Of a stretch of 64,000 nucleotides of DNA, positions 1 to 9,035 are shown piece by piece (within the stretch, counting starts at the first letter, position 1; each line of letters opens with the position of its first letter). The stretch comes from CG2-30-36-16 sp964372115 (GTDB lineage Bacteria > Bacteroidota > Ignavibacteria > Ignavibacteriales > Ignavibacteriaceae). The notes under the pieces were generated by a model. It was not told where the DNA came from and ran no database searches. It saw only the letters and a list, made by a program, of their open reading frames with translations. Made by a program: the position numbers and the translations under genes. Location of the stretch: NCBI GenBank assembly GCA_964372115.1, contig CAYJPN010000026.1, forward strand, positions 1 through 64,000, read 5' to 3'.

Positions 1-4
1 TAAA

Positions 5-48
5 TGACATTTCTAAAGAGTTTTAGATACTGACATTCTTAAAGAGTT
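5..48. repeat. Two 18-bp direct repeats
   Basis: Copies at 5-22 and 31-48 (TGACATT..TAAAGAGTT) match at 16 of 18 positions with a 26-bp period. They lie just past the 3' end of the minus-strand regulator gene. No function is known; they may be the edge of something outside the window. Confidence 0.45.
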
Positions 49-115
49 ATTACAGAGGAAAAAATACCGGTAATCGGTACGCAGTTCACCGGAAAGAGGT
101 TGCCAAGGGATTTTG

Positions 116-745
116 TTATTCAATCAAATTATTCTGAATAGCGTACTGCGTTAATTCTACGCTGCTTTTCATGTGCATTTTTTCGAGAATCCGCATACGA
201 TACGAGTACACAGTGTGTACGCTTATCGACATTTCGTCGGCAATTTTTTCGGCGGTTTTACCCGAAGCAATTTTGCACATAACTTCAAACTCGCGGTCGG
301 ATAAATTAACATGCGGATTAACCTGGTTTGTGCCGAAATTTTCCGCAAGACTTTCGCCGAGCGACTGACTGATATATTTACCGCCGCTTACAATTTTTTT
401 TATTGCGTTCACAAGTTCATTTGGAGCGCTAACTTTTTTTAGGTAACCCGCTGCTCCCGCTTTTATAGAGCGCACACCGTACTGATCTTCTCCATACATG
501 CTTAATATCAGCACCGGAATTTCGGGATGCAAAGTGCGCAGCTCTTTTAATGCCTCAATACCGCTTTTACCGGGCATGTTTATGTCAAGTACTATTACAT
601 CGCATTTGCTTTTTTCGAGCAAACTGAAAAGCGACGCGGCATCTTCCGCTTCGCCGATGACCTTTAAATCATCTTCTTCCGAGACTATTTGCTTTAACCC
701 TTCGCGTACAATAGCATGGTCGTCAGCTATTAATATATTTATCAT
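116..745 (-). CDS. LuxR/NarL-family response regulator
   Basis: This is a 209-residue two-component response regulator. The N-terminal receiver domain (about 1-120) starts with ILIADDH and has the phosphoacceptor aspartate in VIVLDINMPG and the conserved lysine in GYLKK. The C-terminal helix-turn-helix (about 145-205, LSDREFEVMCKIASGKTAEK) is of the LuxR/NarL type. A longer reading from 763 adds only MNKEKV; I chose 745 because family members begin right at the first beta strand. Its start overlaps the 3' end of the upstream kinase gene by 23 nt, so the two are almost certainly translationally coupled and form a cognate pair. Target genes are unknown. Confidence 0.93.
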   Translation of the reverse strand: MINILIADDHAIVREGLKQIVSEEDDLKVIGEAEDAASLFSLLEKSKCDVIVLDINMPGKSGIEALKELRTLHPEIPVLILSMYGEDQYGVRSIKAGAAGYLKKVSAPNELVNAIKKIVSGGKYISQSLGESLAENFGTNQVNPHVNLSDREFEVMCKIASGKTAEKIADEMSISVHTVYSYRMRILEKMHMKSSVELTQYAIQNNLIE

Positions 746-2942
746 AACTTTTTCCTTGTTCACTTTGTTTGATGATCGGAACGGTTACAACAATCTGTGT
801 ACCTTTTCCGGGTTTACCTGTTATATGCACTTTTCCGTCAAACAGTAAAACCCTCTCTTTTATGCCGAGCAGCCCGAGCGAATTTACATCATCAATTTCT
901 TTTTTGCTTATTCCTTTACCGTTGTCGTTAACATGGAGTTCAAGATTGTTGTTGTTTATATCAACATTAATTTCAATCTGGGTTGCTTTAGCGTGCCGCG
1001 CTACATTTGTAAGGGCTTCCTGCATTATTCTAAAAATAGCGGTGCTTTTTTGTGTCTCTATTTTTACTTCTTCTTTCGGGAGATTGCATATAGTTTTGAT
1101 ACCCGTGAGTGATGTAAACTCGTCAGCCTGCCATTCAATCGCAGGGAGTAGTCCGAGATCATCCAGAATTCCGGGGCGCAGTTTTGCCGTAATGCGCTGT
1201 ACTGAATCAACTGACTGATCAATGACTTTTATTACCGATTCAATTTTTTCTTTCAAATCTTTTTGATCATCGCGCAGCTTGTTTGAAAGAAGAGTAACTT
1301 GAATTTTAAGCACGGTTAATACCTGCCCGAGTTCATCATGAATTTCACGAGCTATCATCCTGCGTTCTTCCTCTCTAATCGACTGAAGATGGGCTGCAAG
1401 GTTTCTCAACTGTTCGGCGGAATGTTTTAAATCAACTTCCGATTTTTTACGGTTGGTTATATCCTCAATTGTGCTAAGCACAAGGTTACTATTATCGGAG
1501 AGCGTAATTAGGGAATTAGAAAATTCAAGACATACATATTTATCGTTCCACAAAATTCCTTCGCGCTCAAAATGGGGCTGGATTTTGTGATTATTAAAAT
1601 CATCTAAATAAACATCTAAAATTTCTTTTCGTAAAGAGGGATGATAAATATTAGAGAAAGGTTTCCCCTTTATTTTATCAAACGGAAGTTGAACTATCTG
1701 ACAGTACGCGTCGTTAGCGGCAATTATTTTCCCCTCGCTGTCGGCAAGCCGCATTCCTTGCGATGAAATTTCCCAAACCTTTTTAAATAAAAACTCGGAT
1801 TTGTGAAGCGCTTCTTCAACTAAAGTGTGTTTTTTTATTTCATCGTTCAGCGCGGTTTCAGTTTTTGTTAATCGTTCGAAATTTTCTTTTATACTCGTCC
1901 CGATGTGTTCAATCATACGGTTAAAATTTTCACTTAACCCGCTGAACTCATCATTACTTTTTATATCAACATTTACGTTTAATTCACCGTTCATTACTTT
2001 GGTTGCAGCTTCTTCAAGTATACGCACCGATCTTGAAATTCTGCGCGTAACAAAATAAAACAAAAAACCGGTTAGCAGAAGTAAAAACCCAACCAAACCG
2101 AGAGCTATATACATTCTATCTTTAAGTTCGGTAATCCTTAAATCGAGTAGATACTCAAGCTGCCCGAGAGCTTTCATACGGAAGAAATGATTTTTTTTTA
2201 GCGCATCAACGGCGGCTATTTTTACATGGTTATTGGTTTCATCGTTTGATGAGTTAATCGCTTTCTCAAATTCGAGTATAGATTTTTTTGCTGTTTCAAA
2301 ACTTCCCTCCAACTCATCTTTTATTCGCGGGTGATTTTTGTTGGTTATTGAAACATTTAAACTGTTCTCGGTTTCATCGATGTTTTGTTGTAACGATTCA
2401 ATAAAAGCTGGAATATTTCTATTTTCTATTTGCGTTGATAAATATTTAAATAGTAATCTTTGTGTTTTCGGCGCACGATGAAGGATTACATCCATTAAAT
2501 AATAGCTGTCGATATCAGGGTCGAGAATTAGATTTGACCTGTTGCCTATTATGAATGTTATATAATCAGCATGCTTTAAAAAATTTAAATAGCTTTCCGG
2601 CTCGTTCGTTTTAATATTTTGCCAGCATTTTTTTAGTGAATCGAGTTCGCGCTTATGAATAATCCGGTTAGAATTGTAATGCGTTTTTTGAAAAAGGGTA
2701 TCAATTTGCGATTGTCGTATTTGTATTGGCTCATTAAGGGGAGATGACACCACGCTTGCCGCATAGATCATTTCAATATTGTATTGAAGTTCATTAATTG
2801 GTTTAAGAAGTTTAGTTCCTTCGAGTTCTTTTTTTGCAAAATCAATTGAAAGATTTTTTTCAGATATTAACATGTATAGCAGGATGCTTATAGGCAATAA
2901 AAATCCTGCCGCTACAAGTTTGAGCTTATGATTTATTTTCAT
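723..2942 (-). CDS. Membrane sensor histidine kinase (NarX/HisKA_3 type) with HAMP and PAS
   Basis: A 739-residue sensor kinase. Residues about 8-28 form a first membrane segment, followed by a mostly helical periplasmic region of about 250 residues containing NLILDPDIDSYYLMD, a motif recurrent in helical sensor regions of kinases and chemoreceptors. A second membrane segment lies at about 277-298, then HAMP (300-355), a coiled coil, a PAS domain (about 380-500), a HisKA_3 dimerisation domain with the phospho-histidine in AREIHDELGQ (about 535), and a HATPase_c domain with N and G boxes (EALTNVARHA, DNGKGI). The C-terminal gene overlap with the LuxR regulator marks it as the cognate kinase. 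The ligand is not deducible. Confidence 0.92.
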   Translation of the reverse strand: MKINHKLKLVAAGFLLPISILLYMLISEKNLSIDFAKKELEGTKLLKPINELQYNIEMIYAASVVSSPLNEPIQIRQSQIDTLFQKTHYNSNRIIHKRELDSLKKCWQNIKTNEPESYLNFLKHADYITFIIGNRSNLILDPDIDSYYLMDVILHRAPKTQRLLFKYLSTQIENRNIPAFIESLQQNIDETENSLNVSITNKNHPRIKDELEGSFETAKKSILEFEKAINSSNDETNNHVKIAAVDALKKNHFFRMKALGQLEYLLDLRITELKDRMYIALGLVGFLLLLTGFLFYFVTRRISRSVRILEEAATKVMNGELNVNVDIKSNDEFSGLSENFNRMIEHIGTSIKENFERLTKTETALNDEIKKHTLVEEALHKSEFLFKKVWEISSQGMRLADSEGKIIAANDAYCQIVQLPFDKIKGKPFSNIYHPSLRKEILDVYLDDFNNHKIQPHFEREGILWNDKYVCLEFSNSLITLSDNSNLVLSTIEDITNRKKSEVDLKHSAEQLRNLAAHLQSIREEERRMIAREIHDELGQVLTVLKIQVTLLSNKLRDDQKDLKEKIESVIKVIDQSVDSVQRITAKLRPGILDDLGLLPAIEWQADEFTSLTGIKTICNLPKEEVKIETQKSTAIFRIMQEALTNVARHAKATQIEINVDINNNNLELHVNDNGKGISKKEIDDVNSLGLLGIKERVLLFDGKVHITGKPGKGTQIVVTVPIIKQSEQGKSYDKYINS

Positions 2943-3008
2943 CGAACCAATGCAACTTTTTGATTAATAAAATAGTACAGGAGCTCAGCCCATCAACAAG
3001 TTATAAAT

Positions 3009-6002
3009 TTATCTGCCGGGCTTTATAATTACACCTTTATTTTTGTGTCCGTTTATTTTAACCGAAACCGGTTGATCAAATTTTATATGTTTTGTGTAAT
3101 GTAATTCTTCAACTGCTGTATGCTGTGCAAGCCACTCCCAATCAATAAAACTGGCTTTATTCAATATGCTAACCGTAAAATAGCCGACTCTGAAGGAAGT
3201 AATATTTTGAAAAAAATGACTCCCCTGTGACGGAGTAACATCCAGATCTTTAAAGCCCGCTTCAACAATAACGCACGCACCGGAAATTTGATCCCAGGTT
3301 ACAGGTATGCCGAGCCATGGATCGAGGCTGCCCCAACGCCCCACACCAATTAACAGATATGGCGTTTTGGAATTTAAAAGTTTTGAGTTGAAGTAACTTA
3401 TTTCGTTTGCTGTTTCACGACTTTTTGCGCGGTCGAATTTTTGAATGTCGACAATCAAGGCATCGTATATTCCATCAATAGCGCCATTGCCAAGAACCTG
3501 AGTACTGGAACAAATCAAATCTTCTTTTGGTTTTGAATCAACATCGAGTTCTTCAATTTCGTGGCTTATTACTAAAGGACGCATTTGAAGCAAGCCGAAT
3601 TCCTTCCGATGCCCGCGCTGTACATTCATGTTTACGGCGAATTCCAATTCAACCGGAACACCCATTCCCCACTGCCCCATATCAAGAAGCATGTCTAAAA
3701 TATCTGCGAGAGGAAATGCTTTATGTTTTAATATCGGGGCAAATGTAACAACACGCTTTCCGGCGCGCGAAACACCATCATAAACCGCGTCGTTCTCAAC
3801 CGAGTAAGTAGAACCTACGTGGTATAGGGTTTGATCTTCCTCGGCTTTACTTAAATCAAATTTTTGAACAAGCGTATCGGGTGATTTTGATTCACTCGGA
3901 TCGAGATGACCTTTTAAATTTAACGCGAAAAAATGCTGCTGAGCATTTCGAATAGTTTCTTTTGTAGAAAAAAACTGAAGCAAGTGTTTGGGATACTTTG
4001 GGCAGAAGCGAACAGTGTTGCCGCCTTCAACAACGGTTTTTCCAAGTCCGAGTGCAACAAGCGCAATGCCATCTGCCGATTTTTGCGGAGGCACCGGATA
4101 AAAGTTATACGATTTTGCCACCCCGGCAAAATCAGGATAAAACCGATCGTGCCGCGGAGCCCCTACTAACCTCTGCACAATTACCGCCATCTTTTCTTCT
4201 TCAAGACTGTAGGAAGTGGCTTTCATATAATCTTTTGCCTTACGGAAAAATGTTGAAGCGTAGACGCTTTTTATACATCTTAATAATTCATCAATTCGTA
4301 CCTCAGGGTCGGGGTCGTTGTTGGGAATCATGTACGTTTCATAAACTCCCGCAAACGGTTGAAATTGTGAATCTTCGAGCAAACTTGACGAACGAACAGC
4401 AAGAGGATCTTTTATAACATCAAGAAAATCTCTCAATTTGTTTATCACTTCTCTCGGGAAAATCGGGGCATGCTGAAACCTGCGTGTAATTTCAACATCG
4501 TCGTCGCTGTGGAGAGCGAAAATATCGAGATGATTTTCTTCAAGAAATTGATCGAAAACATCTGTAGCTATTACTACAGCCGAGGGAACTGAAATTTCGA
4601 CATCTTCAAATTTATAACGAATTTTATTGTTATTTATTAATGTATTTATAAAACCCAAACCGCGGGCTTTACCGCCGAGTGAACCATAACCGATTCGAGC
4701 AAAACTATTTTGAGGATCGAAACCCTCTTTATCAAAGTCGGTTATAATGCCGCGCTGTCTAAGCTCCTGGTACACCTTTAGCAAAGTAATTAATTCATTA
4801 CGCAGTTCCCCGGCGGATGAAAAATCGCTTACCTGTTGAGGACGGATTTTATTTGCGAGCCAAAATTCAGTTCGTGCTTTTAACCATTTGGAAAAATGAT
4901 TTCCTTCGGCATGAAATATTACGCTTTCATCAGGTATTTTTTGAAGTTGTTCTTCGAGCGCTTTTAAATTGTTTGCTCTTCCTACTTCAAAACCATCAGG
5001 GGTTAGAAAAATAAAATCACCGAAACCGAAATTGTTCATCATAAAATTTCGCAGTTCGTGAAGCAAACGGGGGCTGCCTTTTTGAAGAAATGAGGCTCCT
5101 ACTTCGTAAGCCTTTACCGCATAATTTGAATTGCTGGATTGTAATAATATCGGGATATCTTTATGAACTGCTTTTACTGCTTTTGCAAATTTTATCCCCG
5201 CTTCAGGGTCCTTCACGCCCTGGTGTTTGAAATTAATATCTGTTATAATTCCGAGAATATATGCTTTGTATTTTTCAAAATAACCCCATGCTTCGTCGTA
5301 AGTTGTACATAAAAGTATTTTAGGACGCGCACGCATTCTTAAAAATTTGTGCGTAAGATTTATACCTTCCGAAATAAGCCGCTGCGACTGCTTAAAAATT
5401 TCAGTATAAATAAGCGGCAGATACGAGGAATAAAATTTTACGTTGTCTTCAACAAGAATAATTGACTGCACACCCACAGCCTCAGAATCATTATCTACGT
5501 TTAATTTATCTTCAATATATTTAATAATACCTATCAGCAGCCTATAGTCGCCCTGCCAGATAAAAATACGGTCGAATATGGAAGTATCGTGGTTTAGTTC
5601 AAGTTCTTTTCGTTCACGGTTATCGTAGGCAAGCAAAATAATGGGGGCGTTAATTTGTTTATCGCGGCAGAGTTCCGCGAACTTTACCGCGTGCATGTCT
5701 TCGATATGCAGAGTAGATATAATTAAATCAAAATGATTTTCTTGAAGAGCAAGCTCAATTGCTTCGGCGCCGGTGGTAACATGTGTAATTTCAGGAGCCT
5801 GGCTCAAATTCAGCACCTGGTACTCCTGCCGTATTAAGTCGTACAATCGCCCGTCTTCTTCAAATAGATAATAATCATATAAACTGGAAACGAGGAGTAT
5901 CTCACGTATTTTATAACGCATTAATTTCTGGAAACGTTTTATACGCGTGCTAAAAATATCTTCTAAATCAAACTGTTGAAATTTGTTCAAATTTGTTGCC
6001 AT
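3009..6002 (-). CDS. PEP synthase-like ATP-grasp protein with two N-terminal receiver-like domains
   Basis: About 997 residues from ATG at 6002; a TTG at 6038 would add 12 residues. The first 350 residues hold two receiver-like segments (ILLVSSLYDYYLFEEDG and IILVEDNVKFYSS). From about 455 onwards it resembles the nucleotide-binding domain of pyruvate phosphate dikinase/PEP synthase (GYGSLGGKARGLGFI, AVRSSSLLEDSQFQPFAG, ALGLGKTVVEGG). I see neither the TSHAA-type phosphohistidine swivel motif nor a PEP-binding TIM barrel, so the complete dikinase reaction is unlikely. Related proteins with this layout exist in several phyla, without, to my knowledge, an assigned function. It lies upstream of the kinase/LuxR pair on the same strand, 66 nt away, which suggests a signalling role. 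Confidence 0.8.
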   Translation of the reverse strand: MATNLNKFQQFDLEDIFSTRIKRFQKLMRYKIREILLVSSLYDYYLFEEDGRLYDLIRQEYQVLNLSQAPEITHVTTGAEAIELALQENHFDLIISTLHIEDMHAVKFAELCRDKQINAPIILLAYDNRERKELELNHDTSIFDRIFIWQGDYRLLIGIIKYIEDKLNVDNDSEAVGVQSIILVEDNVKFYSSYLPLIYTEIFKQSQRLISEGINLTHKFLRMRARPKILLCTTYDEAWGYFEKYKAYILGIITDINFKHQGVKDPEAGIKFAKAVKAVHKDIPILLQSSNSNYAVKAYEVGASFLQKGSPRLLHELRNFMMNNFGFGDFIFLTPDGFEVGRANNLKALEEQLQKIPDESVIFHAEGNHFSKWLKARTEFWLANKIRPQQVSDFSSAGELRNELITLLKVYQELRQRGIITDFDKEGFDPQNSFARIGYGSLGGKARGLGFINTLINNNKIRYKFEDVEISVPSAVVIATDVFDQFLEENHLDIFALHSDDDVEITRRFQHAPIFPREVINKLRDFLDVIKDPLAVRSSSLLEDSQFQPFAGVYETYMIPNNDPDPEVRIDELLRCIKSVYASTFFRKAKDYMKATSYSLEEEKMAVIVQRLVGAPRHDRFYPDFAGVAKSYNFYPVPPQKSADGIALVALGLGKTVVEGGNTVRFCPKYPKHLLQFFSTKETIRNAQQHFFALNLKGHLDPSESKSPDTLVQKFDLSKAEEDQTLYHVGSTYSVENDAVYDGVSRAGKRVVTFAPILKHKAFPLADILDMLLDMGQWGMGVPVELEFAVNMNVQRGHRKEFGLLQMRPLVISHEIEELDVDSKPKEDLICSSTQVLGNGAIDGIYDALIVDIQKFDRAKSRETANEISYFNSKLLNSKTPYLLIGVGRWGSLDPWLGIPVTWDQISGACVIVEAGFKDLDVTPSQGSHFFQNITSFRVGYFTVSILNKASFIDWEWLAQHTAVEELHYTKHIKFDQPVSVKINGHKNKGVIIKPGR

Positions 6003-6206
6003 CTCTTTACTATAGTTAGTCGGGACTAAAAATATCAAAAAAATATTTCAGAAGGTAATTAGTTATGAAAATATTATTTTTATGCATCTGCTTTTCTCTG
6101 TCGCCGTGTGCCATTCTGCTTACACATAAATTTTAATTGATTAACATTTGCGTATGATCGTTACCAACTATTTTCTATTTTTGAATTAATAAAATTAATA
6201 ATTAAT

Positions 6207-6938
6207 ATGATTGAAATAGTAAATCTTCATAAAAGTTTTGGCGACAATAAAGTTCTAAACGGCGCTTCGCTAACAATTAAACAGGGTGAAACGCTTGTGA
6301 TAATTGGTAAAAGCGGCTGCGGTAAGAGTGTGCTAATAAAACATATTGTTGGATTGCTTATGCCGGACTCAGGATATGTAAAAGTAGAGGGTAAAATAGT
6401 AACCGAACTAAAAACAAAAGATTTGTATGAACTGCGAAAACAGTTTGGCTTTTTATTTCAGGGCGCCGCGCTTTTCGATTCTATGACCGTTGGTGAAAAT
6501 GTTGCCCTGCCGCTCGTTGAGGGGAATAATGAATACTCGCAAAAACAAATAGATGAAATTGTAAAAGAAAAACTCGAGCTGGTTGATTTGCCAGGGACAG
6601 AAAATATAAAGCCGGCAGAACTCTCCGGCGGTATGAAAAAGAGAGTAGGGTTGGCACGCGCACTTGTAACAAACCCGGATTACATTTTATACGATGAACC
6701 CACTACCGGGCTCGATCCGATAATGAGCGACTCAATTGATAACTTGATAAAAGAATTATCGGAAAAAATACGTGTTACTTCGGTAGTGGTTACACACGAT
6801 ATGTACAGCGTAAAAAATATTGCGCACAGTGTAGCAATGATTCACGAGGGTAAATTTTATTTTTCGGGAACGCCGGATGAATTGATTAATTCTAAAGATC
6901 CGGTTATTGTGGATTTTATAAAAAGGACAAGCAGATAA
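6207..6938 (+). CDS. ABC transporter ATP-binding protein, MlaF-like
   Basis: A 243-residue ABC ATPase with Walker A (IGKSGCGKSVLIKH, about 34-47), Q-loop (FLFQGAALFDSMTVGEN), signature LSGGMKKRVGLARAL, Walker B (YILYDEPTTGLDP) and the switch histidine in VVVTHDM. The FQGAALFDSMTVGENVA and LSGGMKKRVGLARA wording is typical of the MlaF/Ttg2A branch that powers lipid or organic-solvent ABC importers in the outer-membrane asymmetry pathway. The usual MlaE permease and MlaD substrate-binding genes are not next to it, so it must work with components encoded elsewhere. It stands alone, 104 to 170 nt from its neighbours. Confidence 0.88.
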   Translation: MIEIVNLHKSFGDNKVLNGASLTIKQGETLVIIGKSGCGKSVLIKHIVGLLMPDSGYVKVEGKIVTELKTKDLYELRKQFGFLFQGAALFDSMTVGENVALPLVEGNNEYSQKQIDEIVKEKLELVDLPGTENIKPAELSGGMKKRVGLARALVTNPDYILYDEPTTGLDPIMSDSIDNLIKELSEKIRVTSVVVTHDMYSVKNIAHSVAMIHEGKFYFSGTPDELINSKDPVIVDFIKRTSR

Positions 6939-7054
6939 CCCAAACTTTGCTTTAGCGCACCCGCCTGTTATTTATCACATTTCAAGAACATTCTTCTCGA
7001 TAAGTTGAACCATAAGGTTTGGAATTATTTTTCAACATTAATTTAGGCATATGA

Positions 7055-7426
7055 ATGAAAAAAATACTTATTGTCGAAGATGATCAAAGTCAACGGTTTT
7101 TAATAAGCCACTATGTGCAGAAATCATTTGAGGATTGCGAAATTATTACTGCAGATAATGGTATGGAGGGATTGCAAAAAATCCAGATGGAAACACCCGA
7201 CCTTGTTTTACTCGATATTTCGATGCCGATTCTAAACGGACTTGAAATGCTCGAAAAAGTCCGCTGCGTGTTTTTGAATAAAATTCCCGTCATAGTTTTA
7301 TCCGCTTTAAGCGATCAGACGATGATATTAAAAATGGTTTCGATGGGAATTGTAGATTATTTAATAAAACCGGTAACACCCTACCAGATTATGGAAAAGA
7401 TAGGAAGAGCTTTAAACACAGCTTAG
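7055..7426 (+). CDS. Single-domain CheY-like response regulator
   Basis: A 123-residue stand-alone receiver domain: acidic pair in ILIVEDDQSQ, phosphoacceptor aspartate in LVLLDISMPILNG (about 54), threonine/serine position in VIVLSALS and lysine in YLIKPV. It has no output domain, so it acts as a phosphate shuttle or by protein-protein contact. It is followed 20 nt downstream by another small receiver-like gene, and the two are probably cotranscribed. No kinase is adjacent. Confidence 0.88.
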   Translation: MKKILIVEDDQSQRFLISHYVQKSFEDCEIITADNGMEGLQKIQMETPDLVLLDISMPILNGLEMLEKVRCVFLNKIPVIVLSALSDQTMILKMVSMGIVDYLIKPVTPYQIMEKIGRALNTA

Positions 7427-7446
7427 ATGTATATGAAAGGATAATT

Positions 7447-7782
7447 ATGAAACGAATACTAATAATCAGCAATCGTGAAAAAATTGCAGCCTGGCATAGA
7501 TTATTACTGCGCCTTTTTCGCTCAAAAAAGATGGAAAAAGTTACCGCAGATGAGGTAATTAAATTGCTTGAGAATGAAAAAGCCGCTCTTGTTTTTTTTA
7601 ATTTAGTAGATGTCGAAGAAAAGGAAAGTATTATAACTACAATAAAAGCTTGCGGAGATGATTTACCATTTAGAATTATTTTGCTCGATAAATTTGCACC
7701 ATATGAATCGCTAAAATCAATGATGCCCTTAGGGTGGTTGTTCGATATGTTTTCATTAACCTCAGCAAACAAGATCGAATAA
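7447..7782 (+). CDS. Small protein resembling a degenerate receiver domain
   Basis: A 111-residue protein with the alternating beta/alpha pattern of a receiver domain (MKRILIISNREK, ALVFFNLVDVEEKE, FRIILLDKFAPYES) but without the acidic pair after strand 1 and without a clear aspartate at the end of strand 3 or the late lysine. It sits 20 nt after the intact receiver gene. I infer a pseudo-receiver that may bind that partner; the fold assignment is tentative and the function unknown. Confidence 0.55.
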   Translation: MKRILIISNREKIAAWHRLLLRLFRSKKMEKVTADEVIKLLENEKAALVFFNLVDVEEKESIITTIKACGDDLPFRIILLDKFAPYESLKSMMPLGWLFDMFSLTSANKIE

Positions 7783-7892
7783 CTTTTAGAATTTCTACCC
7801 GGCGCTTTTAATATATCTTAGTTTGATCTATTTTTGCTTCCGTCCTATAGATAATATAGGGCGCGACTATTTTTTAACTTCGATTAATAAAC

Positions 7893-8378
7893 ATGGATAT
7901 AGTAAAAAACTTTTCAATTGCCCAGGTAATACAATTAATGCTTGCACCGGGGTTGATGATTTCAGCATGCGGACTTCTGCTTCTCGGTATGAATAGCAAA
8001 TACTCCCTCGTTGTAAACCGGATAAGACTTTTAAATGAAGAAAAACGAAGACTTTTTTCTAAAGCGGGACACAAAGATTTTCATACAGATGAAAACGTAC
8101 GACTCGAAAGTCTCTCAATGCAGCTTCGTAAACTTGTGTTCCGGGTAAAACTCATCCGCAACGCCGTGTTTGCTTATACATCGGCAGTGGCTCTTTTTGT
8201 AATAACTTCAATACTAATAGGGTTTCAATACTTTTTTAAAGTAGAAAACTTTTCGTATTTTATAACACTTTTATTTTTACTTGGTATGATTTCTGTATTC
8301 ACGGGAATAATTTTTGCGGCTTACGAAACTATAAAAGGTTACGACATTATTCGTTTGGAAGTAAAAGTTGATGAATAA
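7893..8378 (+). CDS. DUF2721 family membrane protein
   Basis: A 161-residue protein with a first membrane segment at about 12-32 (LMLAPGLMISACGLLLLGMN), a conserved NRIRLLNEEKRRLF stretch, and two further segments at about 90-110 and 117-140. This layout and the APxxMISAxGLLLL motif match DUF2721. The function of the family is not known. It is followed after 5 nt by aat, so the two genes are likely in one transcript. Confidence 0.8.
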   Translation: MDIVKNFSIAQVIQLMLAPGLMISACGLLLLGMNSKYSLVVNRIRLLNEEKRRLFSKAGHKDFHTDENVRLESLSMQLRKLVFRVKLIRNAVFAYTSAVALFVITSILIGFQYFFKVENFSYFITLLFLLGMISVFTGIIFAAYETIKGYDIIRLEVKVDE

Positions 8379-8383
8379 AATCT

Positions 8384-8986
8384 ATGGACAGGAATAAAGA
8401 TTTTAAATATAATGAACTGCTTAAACCGGAAATTATGCTCCGGCTTTACGCCAGCGGCGCTTTTCCCATGGCAGATGAGAACACAGGAGAAATAAACTGG
8501 TTTATGCCGGAAATTCGAACAATTATTCCTCTCGACAGCTACAATGTTCCCCGCTCTTTAAAAAAAATTATAAACAAAAATGATTTTGAAATAAAATATG
8601 ACTTCGATTTTTATTCGGTTGTAAAAGCCTGCGCAAATAGAGAAATCACCTGGATATCGGAAGAACTTATTAACGCTTATATCCGGCTAAAAAAGTTAGG
8701 ACATATACACACGGTTGAGGTATATCAAAATAATAAATTGATTGGTGGTTTGTACGGGGTGTCTTATGCAGGAGCATTTTTTGGTGAGTCAATGTTTTCT
8801 AAACAGCCGCAGGCAAGCAAAATAGCTCTTGTAAAATTACTCGAACACTTAAAAGAAAAAAACTTTTTGCTTCTCGATGTTCAATACATGACGCCCCATT
8901 TAAAAATGTTCGGCGCAACAGAAATAAGTTTTACCGATTACAATCAGTTGCTATATCTTGCCTACGGAAGAAAAACGGATTTTTAA
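8384..8986 (+). CDS. aat: Leucyl/phenylalanyl-tRNA--protein transferase
   Basis: A 200-residue L/F-transferase. It transfers Leu or Phe from aminoacyl-tRNA to the N-terminal Arg or Lys of proteins, making N-end-rule degrons for ClpS/ClpAP. Family motifs are plain: YASGAFPMAD near the N-terminus, INWFMPEIRTIIPLD, VPRSLKK, and the GGLYGVSYAGAFFGESMFS block with the catalytic-site glutamate, followed by LLDVQYMTPHL. The length is normal. It is the last gene of the plus-strand run; a perfect hairpin follows at 9006-9030. Confidence 0.95.
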   Translation: MDRNKDFKYNELLKPEIMLRLYASGAFPMADENTGEINWFMPEIRTIIPLDSYNVPRSLKKIINKNDFEIKYDFDFYSVVKACANREITWISEELINAYIRLKKLGHIHTVEVYQNNKLIGGLYGVSYAGAFFGESMFSKQPQASKIALVKLLEHLKEKNFLLLDVQYMTPHLKMFGATEISFTDYNQLLYLAYGRKTDF

Positions 8987-9005
8987 TGTACGGTGCACAA
9001 GGAAT

Positions 9006-9030
9006 AATGTACAATTGTTCATTGTACATT
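9006..9030. terminator. Perfect hairpin between convergent genes
   Basis: AATGTACAAT (9006-9015), a 5-nt loop, then ATTGTACATT (9021-9030). It lies in the 49-nt gap between aat (plus) and the M24 peptidase gene (minus) and could serve both strands, although the T tracts are short and interrupted. It may equally be a REP-like palindrome. Confidence 0.45.
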
Positions 9031-9035
9031 TTACA

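Noticed and set aside
5..48. Possible start of a CRISPR array
   Set aside because: Only two imperfect 18-bp copies with an 8-bp gap; no further repeats and no cas genes.
3200..3240. GSHFF in the receiver-ATP-grasp protein as a possible phosphohistidine motif
   Set aside because: The surrounding residues do not match the GGxxSHxA swivel-domain signature, and the domain order is wrong.
6649..6670. TTGGCACGCGCACTTGTA resembles a sigma-54 promoter
   Set aside because: It lies inside the ABC ATPase gene and encodes the invariant LARAL part of the signature motif, and the -12 element is imperfect.
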